DNA of 64,000 bases, from positions 3,894,200 to 3,958,199 of the forward strand of contig NZ_CP091740.1 of the NCBI RefSeq assembly GCF_022014595.1. The letters run 5' to 3'. The notes under the pieces were generated by a model that saw only the letters and a program-made list of their open reading frames with translations, was not told the DNA's origin and did not search any database. The stretch comes from Solitalea lacus. GTDB lineage: Bacteria > Bacteroidota > Bacteroidia > Sphingobacteriales > Sphingobacteriaceae. The translations under genes and the position numbers were made by a program. Position 1 is the stretch's first letter. Every line of letters begins with the position of its first letter. Shown here piece after piece: positions 56,428 through 64,000 of the stretch.

Positions 56428-56456
56428 ATCCATAACATCATTTTAAAAACTATAGA

Positions 56457-57755
56457 ATGAAGAAAATAAGTATTGTTCTTACCCTAACCTTAATATGTTC
56501 TTTTGGAGCAAAAGCTCAGCAAGTATTAAATCTTAATGATGCTATCCAAATAGGTTTAGAAAACAATTATGCTATCAGGATTTCCAGTAACGATGCAACA
56601 ATCAGCAGAAATAATGCAAGAGATTTGTATGCATCACTTTTACCTTTTGCTTCTGCCTCTGCAAGTACGAATGGCAGCAGAACCAATACTTCCCAAACTA
56701 CAAGTAGTGGAACCCGGGATTTTAATTGGGCGCACTCGACAAACTCAAATGCTAATGTAGGCTTGAACTGGACTGTTTTTGATGGCATGAGAATGTTTGC
56801 TACTTATGATAAGTATAAAGAATTCGAAAAATTAGGAGAGGAAAACGCAAAAATCACCGTTTTACAAACTATTTATGCCATTACCTCTACCTATTATACT
56901 TTGGTCAGTCAGCAACATCAAACCAGGAGTCTGGAAGATGCACTTGAACTGTCAAGAAAAAGAGTTAATGATGCTCAAAATAAATACTCAGTAGGTCGAG
57001 CGGCCAAATTAGACGTATTAAATTCTCAGGTTGATTTAAACGCCGACACCACTAATTTAATGCGTCAGCTAGAAGCGTTACAATCTTCAAAAATCAGATT
57101 AAACCAACTTTTGGCCCGCGATGTAACTACAAACTTTACAGTAATTGATACTATCATAATAGACTATAACTTAAAGTATGAAACTGTCAGACAAAATATT
57201 TTGACAAACAATCCTCAGCTGAAGGCGGCTAAGTTTAATCAGAATATATCAAATTTAACCTATAAAGAAATCCGTGGAGACCGGTTTCCGATAGTAAAAC
57301 TTAATAGCAGCTATAACTTTGCACACTCAGAATCAGAATTTGGGTTTGCGAGTAAAAACACAAGTTCAGGACTATCCTATGGCGCCACAGCTTCGGTCAA
57401 TCTCTTTAGTGGGTTAATCCAAAACAAAAAAGAACAGAACGCAAAAACCGAAATAAATACGGCCAATTTATTATATGAACAATTAAAGCAAGATTTGGAT
57501 GCGCAATTAAGTACGGCTTATATTAACTATCAAAACAGTTTGTCATTAGTAAAAGTTGAAGCTAACAATAGAGAAATTGCCCGTCAAAACCAGGATATTA
57601 CTTACGAAAAATACAAGCTTGGAAGCATTACAGCTGTTGAAATGCGCCAGGCACAACAAAACTATATCATTGCAGACTTCAGATATATAAACGCCCAGTT
57701 CGAAGCCAAAACTGCTGAAATTGGTTTAAAATTATTAGCTGGTAATTTAAGGTAG
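56457..57755 (+). CDS. TolC-family outer membrane channel (second system)
   Basis: 432 aa. Signal peptide MKKISIVLTLTLICSFGAKAQ, no lipobox. Two outer-membrane-efflux repeats with long helices (LNLDDAIQ-type start LNLNDAIQIGLENNYAIRI; YSVGRAAKLDVLNSQVDLN; YKLGSITAVEMRQAQQNYI). Completes the second tripartite pump. Differs in class from the NodT-type lipoprotein channel of the first system. Confidence 0.94.
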   Translation: MKKISIVLTLTLICSFGAKAQQVLNLNDAIQIGLENNYAIRISSNDATISRNNARDLYASLLPFASASASTNGSRTNTSQTTSSGTRDFNWAHSTNSNANVGLNWTVFDGMRMFATYDKYKEFEKLGEENAKITVLQTIYAITSTYYTLVSQQHQTRSLEDALELSRKRVNDAQNKYSVGRAAKLDVLNSQVDLNADTTNLMRQLEALQSSKIRLNQLLARDVTTNFTVIDTIIIDYNLKYETVRQNILTNNPQLKAAKFNQNISNLTYKEIRGDRFPIVKLNSSYNFAHSESEFGFASKNTSSGLSYGATASVNLFSGLIQNKKEQNAKTEINTANLLYEQLKQDLDAQLSTAYINYQNSLSLVKVEANNREIARQNQDITYEKYKLGSITAVEMRQAQQNYIIADFRYINAQFEAKTAEIGLKLLAGNLR

Positions 57756-57843
57756 AACGCTTTGATTTTGAAGTTTTTTTTCATAATATAGAACTTTATT
57801 GTCAGCATTTACGTATAAACAACCAATACCAGAATTCGAGCGG

Positions 57844-58260
57844 ATGGAGCACTTTATTTTTAATTCAGCGCTTATTATTGATGATAGCACTATTGACAAC
57901 CTGATACACAAGAAAATTCTAGTGAATTATTATTTTGTAAAGAATGTTCATTGTGTGGTTTCGGTTAAGGACGGTTTAGATTATTTACAGTATCAGCTGG
58001 ATAATAATGCCGAGCTTCCTGAATTGATTTTTTTAGACATAAGAATGCCTGAAATGAATGGTTTTGATTTTCTCAAAATGTTTGAGCAACTGAATCCTTC
58101 AATTTTAGAAAAATGCAAAATCTATATGTTATCCTCTTCTCTTGACCCGGTTGACCACGAACGTATAGCAAATTATAAATTTGTTAAGAAGTTTTTAGGA
58201 AAACCCCTTACCCGTCAGATTTTAGAAGAAGAGTTTTCTGCCCACCACGAAATTGACTAA
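57844..58260 (+). CDS. Single-domain response regulator
   Basis: 138 aa from ATG 57844 (MEHFIFNSALIIDDSTIDNLI); the frame is open to a TTG 15 codons upstream. Receiver domain only: acidic pair IIDDS, phospho-Asp in LIFLDIRMPEMNGFDFL, Ser/Thr near LSSSLDP, Lys in FLGKPLT. No output domain, as in CheY or Rcp-type regulators used in phosphorelays. Such stand-alone receivers are frequent in Bacteroidota. Its stop overlaps by four bases the stop of the convergent next gene. Partner kinase unknown. Confidence 0.92.
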   Translation: MEHFIFNSALIIDDSTIDNLIHKKILVNYYFVKNVHCVVSVKDGLDYLQYQLDNNAELPELIFLDIRMPEMNGFDFLKMFEQLNPSILEKCKIYMLSSSLDPVDHERIANYKFVKKFLGKPLTRQILEEEFSAHHEID

Positions 58261-58712
58261 TAAGCTGCATTATAATCAATTACCAAATTCAGTTCTGTCA
58301 TTTGCCCATTCTTTACTATAATAGGGCAAATGTTTTGATCACCATCAGACATATTGGCAAACAATCCTTTTTCTTCTTTTACAAATACCGAGTATTTCCC
58401 TGGTTTTAATTTGGCACTAAAGCGACCGTTTTTATCAGACTTTACTTGCTTTATCAATTTCGTCTTTAGTTCACTATAAAAAACTCCCTCTGCTTTAGTT
58501 TCGTTCACATTAGTCAGCTCGTAGATATAAATAGAACGACGAACGGCTTTGCCTCCTCGTTGCTCTTTAGGAATATCCGGAGAAGGCATCTGATTACCTG
58601 ATTTAAAAACGACAATTCCATAAACCCCGGTTTGGCTTTGTGCATTAGCACTTTCTTCAATACTAAACAACAGCAAAACCGTACAGTAAAAAGTAAAAAC
58701 GATAGATTTCAT
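58257..58712 (-). CDS. Small secreted protein with carboxypeptidase-regulatory-like fold
   Basis: 151 aa. Signal peptide ending SANAQ (about 24). The mature part has a prealbumin-like beta pattern: GVYGIVVFKSGNQMPSP, then KSDKNGRFSAKLKPGKYSVFVKEE, typical of a CarboxypepD_reg domain (GxFxxxLxPGxYxV). No catalytic residues. Likely periplasmic or surface-exposed; function unknown. Confidence 0.75.
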   Translation of the reverse strand: MKSIVFTFYCTVLLLFSIEESANAQSQTGVYGIVVFKSGNQMPSPDIPKEQRGGKAVRRSIYIYELTNVNETKAEGVFYSELKTKLIKQVKSDKNGRFSAKLKPGKYSVFVKEEKGLFANMSDGDQNICPIIVKNGQMTELNLVIDYNAAY

Positions 58713-58872
58713 AACTAAATCTACTTATTTTAATCTTAAAAAGTGACCTTATAAGCCTTGCAAAAACTGATTTAATTAATACTGGTTAACAATTTATTAA
58801 AGTCGACAATTTTTCTAATTGATAACCAAAAAAGAATAACTTTAAAGCAAATACTTTGTCCTGCTTAAATTC

Positions 58873-61800
58873 ATGAAAAAAAGCCTTTTGCAGTTACTTG
58901 TCTTCCTAACTTTTTCCCCATCGTTACTATATGCCCAAACTTATTCGGAAGCTGTACAAAAGCAAAAGAAAACTTTACAACTACTTGCAGAAAAAATAAA
59001 GGATACCCACAAGACAAATTTTAAGAAGGCAGAACAATTTGCAAAAAAACACAACCTTCCTATTCTCTGGGTCGATAAATCTGGAAATATTATTAAGCTT
59101 CAGGGCCTTGACAACAATGGAATGCCTTTATTCCTGACAACGCATAACAATGCCATTTCAGCAGCGACTATCGGAACTAATAAAGTATGGCCTGGAGGCA
59201 CATCAGGCTTGAACTTAAGCGGCAATAAAGCTCAAATAACAAACAAATTGGCTTTATGGGATGGCGCCCATCCCCTCTTAACACATCGTGAGTTCGAAAA
59301 CAGAATTACTATTGGAGATAAAGGAGATGATGCCCAAAATCATAGTACCCATGTGGCCGGTACTTTAATGGCCAGAGGCATTAGTCCTCCCGCAAAAGGA
59401 ATGGCATTTCAACTTCAGGGTGCTGTTGCATTTGATTTTGACAACGACAATTCTGAAATGGCCGAGGCAGCCGCAAAATATGGCTTATTAGTATCTAACC
59501 ACTCATATGGTAATATTGCAGGCTGGCGCTTTAATGATAGCAGAGCAGGAACAGCAACCGACCCAAACTGGGAATGGTGGGGCAATGATGGAGACTTTGA
59601 GGACTATAAATTTGGAATCTACAATGCAGACGTTGCAATGTGGGATCAAATAGCGTTTAATGCTCCTTATTATCTGATAGTTAAATCAGCAGGAAACAAT
59701 CAAAATCAAAACGGGCCAGCCATAGGTGAACCCTATTATCAGCGTAATTCATCCGGAGTTTTCGCCTTGCGCACTGCCCGACAGAAAGGCGCCATTTCCA
59801 ACAATGATTCTTATGATAATCTTTCCACCAATTCAAACGCTAAAAATATTTTAGTTGTAGGGGCAATTAGCGGGCTTGCTAATGGATACACTAAAGTTGA
59901 TGATATTTCTTTGGCTCCTTTTAGCAGCTGGGGAGGCACTGATGATGGACGAATAAAGCCTGATGTTGTTGCAAACGGCGTCAATGTACTCTCAACATAT
60001 GCTGGCTCCAATGATTCCTATGGTACTTTAAACGGCACATCAATGGCAGCTCCTTCTGTTGCCGGCTCTGCCCTGCTTTTACAACAGCATTATTCAAACT
60101 TGAATAATAACAATTTTATGCGCTCAGCCACATTAAAAGGCTTAATTACGCATACCACTGACGAAACAGGACCTGCCCCCGGCCCCGATTACAAATTCGG
60201 CTGGGGATTAATGAATACCAATAAGGCCACCAAAGTTATCAGTGAAAATAACCTAAACAGCTTAATCAAGGAAGCCACATTATCACAGGGACAACAATTT
60301 GAACAGAATGTTATCGCCTCAGGTAAAGAACCATTAATTGTAACCTTAAGTTGGACCGACCCGGTAGGACCAGTCACCCCTGATGGAACGGTAGACAGCC
60401 CTAATTTAAAACTTATAAATGACCTTGATGTTCGAGTTATTAAAAATGGCACCATCTTTTCTCCTTGGATATTAGACCCATCAGATCCGTCAAAAGCGGC
60501 AGGCAACGGTGACAATTTTAGAGATAATATTGAAAAAATATTCATTGAAAATCCTGAACCTGGAGAGGTTTATACCATACGTATTAACCATAAAGGTTCG
60601 CTAAGCAACGGCAACCAGACATTCTCCCTTATTGCTTCCGGAATTGGTGGCAACAGCTATTGTTTATCAGGGGCAACATCAACTACGGGAATAAAAATCA
60701 ATAATGTACAAGCAGGAAGTTTTACCAATCCAACCTCAACCTGTAATGGAAATAATAAATACTTAACCACCCCGATAAGTGTGGAACCAGGAAAGGCTAT
60801 TCCATTAAATGTCACCCTGGGTAATTGCGGCGCTCAATCGAATGGGTTTTTAAAAGTTTATGTTGATTGGAACTCAAATGGAAACTTTAATGATTCAGGA
60901 GAATTATTGGCAACCAGTAACGGATTGATTGCACCTGCTACATTCTCAACCTCAATCAATGTACCTTCTTCTGTGGCAATTGGCAATGCAATCCGAATGC
61001 GGATCATTGCAATGGAAACCAATGACCCTAATCAACTAAATTCTTGTGGCCAATATGCCAATGGTGAAACCGAAGAATACATATTAAAAGTAAATCAACC
61101 TGAAGTAGATTGCAGCGTTAATGAATTGGTTATTCCGACTAATTTATCATGTGCAACATTCACCCAAAAAATAGCAGTTACAATTACGAACAATGGAAAA
61201 AGCAGTCAAAACTCAATCCCTGTAACTGCAGAAATTCGCTCAAACGGCAACTTATTAAAAACCATAACAGAAAATGTTAATCAGACAATCCAACCTGGAA
61301 AATCAATAACTTATTCATTTAAAGAAACTTTTACCAGCTCTGCTGGTATTTCCTATGTCATCAAGTGCTTTAGTCGAGTTCCCAATGATCAGGTTCCTGG
61401 AAATGACACGTTGCAAACAACGGTAAATACTGCCAATAATCCGACTGCTCCGGTTTTACAAGCCTTTAAATGTGATGATAATCAAATCCTCTTAACATCG
61501 CCCACAACTGATGGAACAGTAATCTGGTATGATTCAGCAAATGCTACAACTCCAGTTGCCATCGGAAATAATACAGCCTTAAATGCATCCATAAGCAAAG
61601 TTTACGGTTCATTAAATACTTTTGAAGGAACAATTGGGCCTAAAGATCGCACTATTTATGGCGGAACAACCAATGTCTACAATCAGTTTACCCCATCGGT
61701 AAAAATTACAGCCATGACTCCAATTGAATTGCAGCGTGCACGATTATACATTGGCCATTCTGGAGTAATTCGTTTTACAGTTACAAATGAGCAATCAGGA

Positions 61801-62616
61801 GAAGAAGTTTCATCAGTTAAATTAGATGTTACGGCCACAAGAAATCCTGAAGCTTCCGGATCACAAGGAATTGATGTGAATGACCAGGGAATGGTTTATG
61901 ATTTAAATCTGAAAATACCGTCTGCCGGAAATTACTTAATTAATATTGATTACGAAGGCGATGCAACAATTTTCAGAAATAGGCAGGATAATGCAACACT
62001 ACCGTATCCGTTTACCATACCAGGGCTATTGTCGGTAACAGGCAATACAGCCACTTCCAGTGCAGGAGTAGACTATAAAAATTATTGGTACTATTTCTAT
62101 GATTTAAGCGTAAAACCTCTGGGATGTATTAGCGAACGTTCATCAACTGATGTAATTAACCTGACAATAGAAGAAAAGAATGGCGTGCTGTTCTCAAATT
62201 CATTGGTGTCCAATCAATGGTTTTTAAATGGAAGTCCCATTGAAGGGGCTACCTCAAACACCTATACACCTTCATATACCGGAACCTATACTGTTAAATT
62301 GATTGATAGTTGCACGGCTACTTCTAATGAACTATTTTTTAGTCTCCCTTTTGTACCTTCTGATATCGGATTAAAATTATATCCGGTTCCATCAGATGAT
62401 TTTTTGAATGTAAAGTTTAACGTTTGGGAGCCCAATGATGTACATATAAGTATTATCAATTCAATTGGACAGATCTTTTATACGGAGTCGTTGACGAACT
62501 ACAGTGGCCCAGTTAGTCGTGAATATGCCTTGGATGGACTAAGTTCAGGAATTTACTACACGCAAATTGTTATTGGCAAAAAATCTTATGGGTCGCCTTT
62601 TTCAATTACTAAATAA
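58873..62616 (+). CDS. Secreted subtilisin-like (S8) peptidase with type IX sorting domain
   Basis: 1247 aa. Signal peptide MKKSLLQLLVFLTFSPSLLYAQ. S8 domain about 115-465: ALWDGAH (Asp130), QNHSTHVAGTL (His157), IVKSAGNN (oxyanion Asn), LNGTSMAAPSVAG (Ser390). Then a jelly-roll domain with LSWTDPVGPV (470-590), a GEVED-type domain (FLKVYVDWNSNGNFNDSGE, about 650-740), a CARDB-like domain (750-860), Ig-like segments, and a C-terminal Por/T9SS sorting domain (about 1170-1247: LKLYPVPSDDFLNVKF ... LSSGIYYTQIVIGKKSY). Expected to be secreted by the T9SS and attached or released. Monocistronic. Confidence 0.94.
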   Translation: MKKSLLQLLVFLTFSPSLLYAQTYSEAVQKQKKTLQLLAEKIKDTHKTNFKKAEQFAKKHNLPILWVDKSGNIIKLQGLDNNGMPLFLTTHNNAISAATIGTNKVWPGGTSGLNLSGNKAQITNKLALWDGAHPLLTHREFENRITIGDKGDDAQNHSTHVAGTLMARGISPPAKGMAFQLQGAVAFDFDNDNSEMAEAAAKYGLLVSNHSYGNIAGWRFNDSRAGTATDPNWEWWGNDGDFEDYKFGIYNADVAMWDQIAFNAPYYLIVKSAGNNQNQNGPAIGEPYYQRNSSGVFALRTARQKGAISNNDSYDNLSTNSNAKNILVVGAISGLANGYTKVDDISLAPFSSWGGTDDGRIKPDVVANGVNVLSTYAGSNDSYGTLNGTSMAAPSVAGSALLLQQHYSNLNNNNFMRSATLKGLITHTTDETGPAPGPDYKFGWGLMNTNKATKVISENNLNSLIKEATLSQGQQFEQNVIASGKEPLIVTLSWTDPVGPVTPDGTVDSPNLKLINDLDVRVIKNGTIFSPWILDPSDPSKAAGNGDNFRDNIEKIFIENPEPGEVYTIRINHKGSLSNGNQTFSLIASGIGGNSYCLSGATSTTGIKINNVQAGSFTNPTSTCNGNNKYLTTPISVEPGKAIPLNVTLGNCGAQSNGFLKVYVDWNSNGNFNDSGELLATSNGLIAPATFSTSINVPSSVAIGNAIRMRIIAMETNDPNQLNSCGQYANGETEEYILKVNQPEVDCSVNELVIPTNLSCATFTQKIAVTITNNGKSSQNSIPVTAEIRSNGNLLKTITENVNQTIQPGKSITYSFKETFTSSAGISYVIKCFSRVPNDQVPGNDTLQTTVNTANNPTAPVLQAFKCDDNQILLTSPTTDGTVIWYDSANATTPVAIGNNTALNASISKVYGSLNTFEGTIGPKDRTIYGGTTNVYNQFTPSVKITAMTPIELQRARLYIGHSGVIRFTVTNEQSGEEVSSVKLDVTATRNPEASGSQGIDVNDQGMVYDLNLKIPSAGNYLINIDYEGDATIFRNRQDNATLPYPFTIPGLLSVTGNTATSSAGVDYKNYWYYFYDLSVKPLGCISERSSTDVINLTIEEKNGVLFSNSLVSNQWFLNGSPIEGATSNTYTPSYTGTYTVKLIDSCTATSNELFFSLPFVPSDIGLKLYPVPSDDFLNVKFNVWEPNDVHISIINSIGQIFYTESLTNYSGPVSREYALDGLSSGIYYTQIVIGKKSYGSPFSITK

Positions 62617-63873
62617 AAACTTTTGCCTGACCGGCAATTGCAACGTACCACCAATAATCCCCCTGTAACCTATTTTAAAAGTCCTAATTAGGGCCTTCCT
62701 ATTTTTTTTGTTTTTTTTGAAACTATTTAAAAAAACAGTCGTAAAAAGAACCTGTACGAAAAAATAAAAACACCTATTCTGGAGATAGTTACAAAATAAT
62801 TCTATCTACTTATATTTTTATCTTATCACTATACTGATTTACTCCTCAGTAAGCATACTCACCATATAAGTTTATTTTAAGCTTTTATACAATTGTATTA
62901 AGCTACTACTTAACTCAAAAAAGATTAGTTGTTTACACAGCTATTTTTTCTTGTGCCATAATTTATTGACCTTTTGACCTTCTAACAAATTGAATGAATC
63001 AGTAGAAAATTGAATCGAAAAGGTATTAGATATAAGGCGCAATTCAATTTTATTCGAAAAGAGAATCATTATCCACTTGAACAAGCCCCAAAAGGCTAAA
63101 ATATAATCATAGCATAGATTATATGATTGATGAAAAAGCCCTATTAATCAAAGCTTTTTATTTATCAATAGGATTAAAATATTGACATTCTACTCTCAAA
63201 ATCAACTCAACAGTCTAATTATTAATCATTTATTAAAACTTTTAAGAGATACAAAAACCCCGAATCGGGAATCATATTCCACACTTTCCCCAATATCATT
63301 TCCTGCAATTCCCCATATGTTCATACATATAACTCAAAATCAACCAGTTAAATAAAATTGTAAAATTTATAATACACAAGTTAATCTTAATCTTGAGTTA
63401 TTTTTTATAGTAATTCCCACAAATAAAATAAATAGATCTTTTATAACTGCTCCTCAAAAGAACAGACTTATTAACTGGGAACTGAACCATTCACCTTTGT
63501 TTTTTTTCGATGGCATATGAGTTGCAAATTTTCTTGCCGAATGTGGGTACTAAACCGAATAAACCAAAAACCTGCCTTCAATTAACTTTCCGCTCTCTCT
63601 CAAATAATTATTCACAACAAAGTGATGAATAATGTTAAGCATGGGAAAAGCCAGGAGGTAGAAATATGCCCAGCAATAAAACTATGCTAGCATAACATAA
63701 TAAGACTTATTGTAGAAGTTATTGTAAATAACCTTAATGAAAGGAGGCTCAGTAGAAAAGAGTATGAATTCAATTAATGTGATGGAAAGTTTCCTTCAAT
63801 TACAACAAACCAAAACCTCAAGCAAGTAGCTTGAAATATTAATTAAAATCTGAAAACCAAAAAAATTCATAGT
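62617..63873. other. Long AT-rich stretch without a convincing gene
   Basis: About 1.26 kb with no open frame of note. It holds a T-rich run after the peptidase gene (62697-62720), short inverted repeats, a TATGCNNGCATA box (63683-63694), and two strong Shine-Dalgarno-like sites, AGGAGG (63653-63658) and AAGGAGG (63741-63747), leading to tiny frames of 9 codons (63666-63695) and 21 codons (63764-63829). It is probably a long regulatory leader or a gene-decay zone. Confidence 0.6.
63683..63694. promoter_or_regulatory. Predicted MarR operator 4
   Basis: TATGC-TA-GCATA with ACTATGC on the left, like operators 1 and 2, 179 bp before the lipoprotein start. It is about 31 kb from the marR gene, so membership of the regulon is a prediction. 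Confidence 0.5.
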
Positions 63874-64000
63874 ATGCATAAGAAATTTTTTAATTTAAAC
63901 CTGACCAAAAACCAAATAGCTGCATTTACCCTTTTAACTGCTTTTAGCTTTACATCATTAGTTTCATGTAAAGAAGATGAAGCAATTACCCCAACAGAAC
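63874..64000 (+). CDS. Lipoprotein, 3' part beyond the window
   Basis: First 42 codons only. N-terminal positively charged region (MHKKFFNLNLTKNQIAA), hydrophobic core and lipobox LVSC (Cys35), then KEDEAITPTE. A short acidic start after Cys is common for surface lipoproteins of Bacteroidota. The family cannot be told. A MarR-type palindrome and two strong ribosome sites lie upstream. Confidence 0.75.
   Translation, partial: MHKKFFNLNLTKNQIAAFTLLTAFSFTSLVSCKEDEAITPTE

Noticed and set aside
63666-63695. Nine-codon frame with an ideal Shine-Dalgarno
   Set aside because: It coincides with the TATGCTAGCATA palindrome; the sequence is better explained as an operator. Kept only as a remark in the findings.
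1-64000. CRISPR arrays, tRNA/rRNA genes, riboswitches, prophage or secretion-effector modules
   Set aside because: No regularly spaced repeats, no tRNA-like cloverleaf, no cobalamin or TPP riboswitch pattern and no phage genes were recognised on reading both strands; subtle RNA elements could be missed without a covariance search.

Overview
The window reads as chromosomal DNA of a Gram-negative Bacteroidota bacterium, most likely in or near Sphingobacteriales. The basis is low GC, weak or absent Shine-Dalgarno signals before most genes, a Bacteroidetes-type -7 element (TATCTTTG) at 36906-36913, many lipoproteins with a short leader and Cys, a secreted peptidase with a type IX secretion (Por) C-terminal domain, and a GH97 glycosidase. 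No rRNA, tRNA or CRISPR array was seen. The genus is inference.

Layout. 1-3.2 kb: a sensor kinase cut by the left edge, then an orphan HypX-like CO-synthesis protein. 3.2-9.0 kb: an RND efflux operon (adaptor, pump, outer membrane factor). 9.2-13.3 kb: sucA-sucB of the 2-oxoglutarate dehydrogenase complex. 13.5-25.1 kb: a B12-binding MerR regulator of the CarH/LitR photoreceptor type, divergent from a TetR-like protein, an ABC1/UbiB kinase, a DUF2867 oxidoreductase and a CBS protein. A TIGR01777 epimerase and a photolyase follow. This stretch is interrupted by a GH97 glycosidase gene whose signal peptide is split by a complete IS1380-family element. 25.1-26.7 kb: three tandem FKBP-type lipoproteins.

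26.9-40.8 kb is a fatty-acid block: a marR-fadN-fadA-fadE operon, gamma-glutamyltransferase, two paralogous long-chain acyl-CoA ligases, a nitronate monooxygenase-like protein and a DUF4442 hotdog protein. A palindrome with core TATGCNNGCATA occurs twice before marR, once as an 18-bp perfect palindrome between fadD2 and the monooxygenase gene, and once in the long non-coding stretch near the right edge. I read it as the operator of the local MarR protein.

40.8-47.3 kb: a slipin/NfeD membrane pair, a CapA-like protein, an M61 peptidase and glutaminase. 47.4-51.5 kb: a compact four-gene operon (MBOAT, SGNH, acyl carrier protein, adenylation enzyme) with the parts list of the Gram-positive dlt system, but in a Gram-negative host. 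52.1-57.8 kb: a second full RND efflux operon, followed by a single-domain response regulator and a small secreted protein. 58.9-62.6 kb: a large subtilisin-like peptidase. 62.6-63.9 kb: about 1.26 kb with no convincing gene. The window ends inside a lipoprotein gene.

Most noteworthy are the CarH-like cluster, the predicted MarR regulon, the dlt-like operon, the base-exact reconstruction of the IS insertion in the GH97 gene, and HypX without a hydrogenase.
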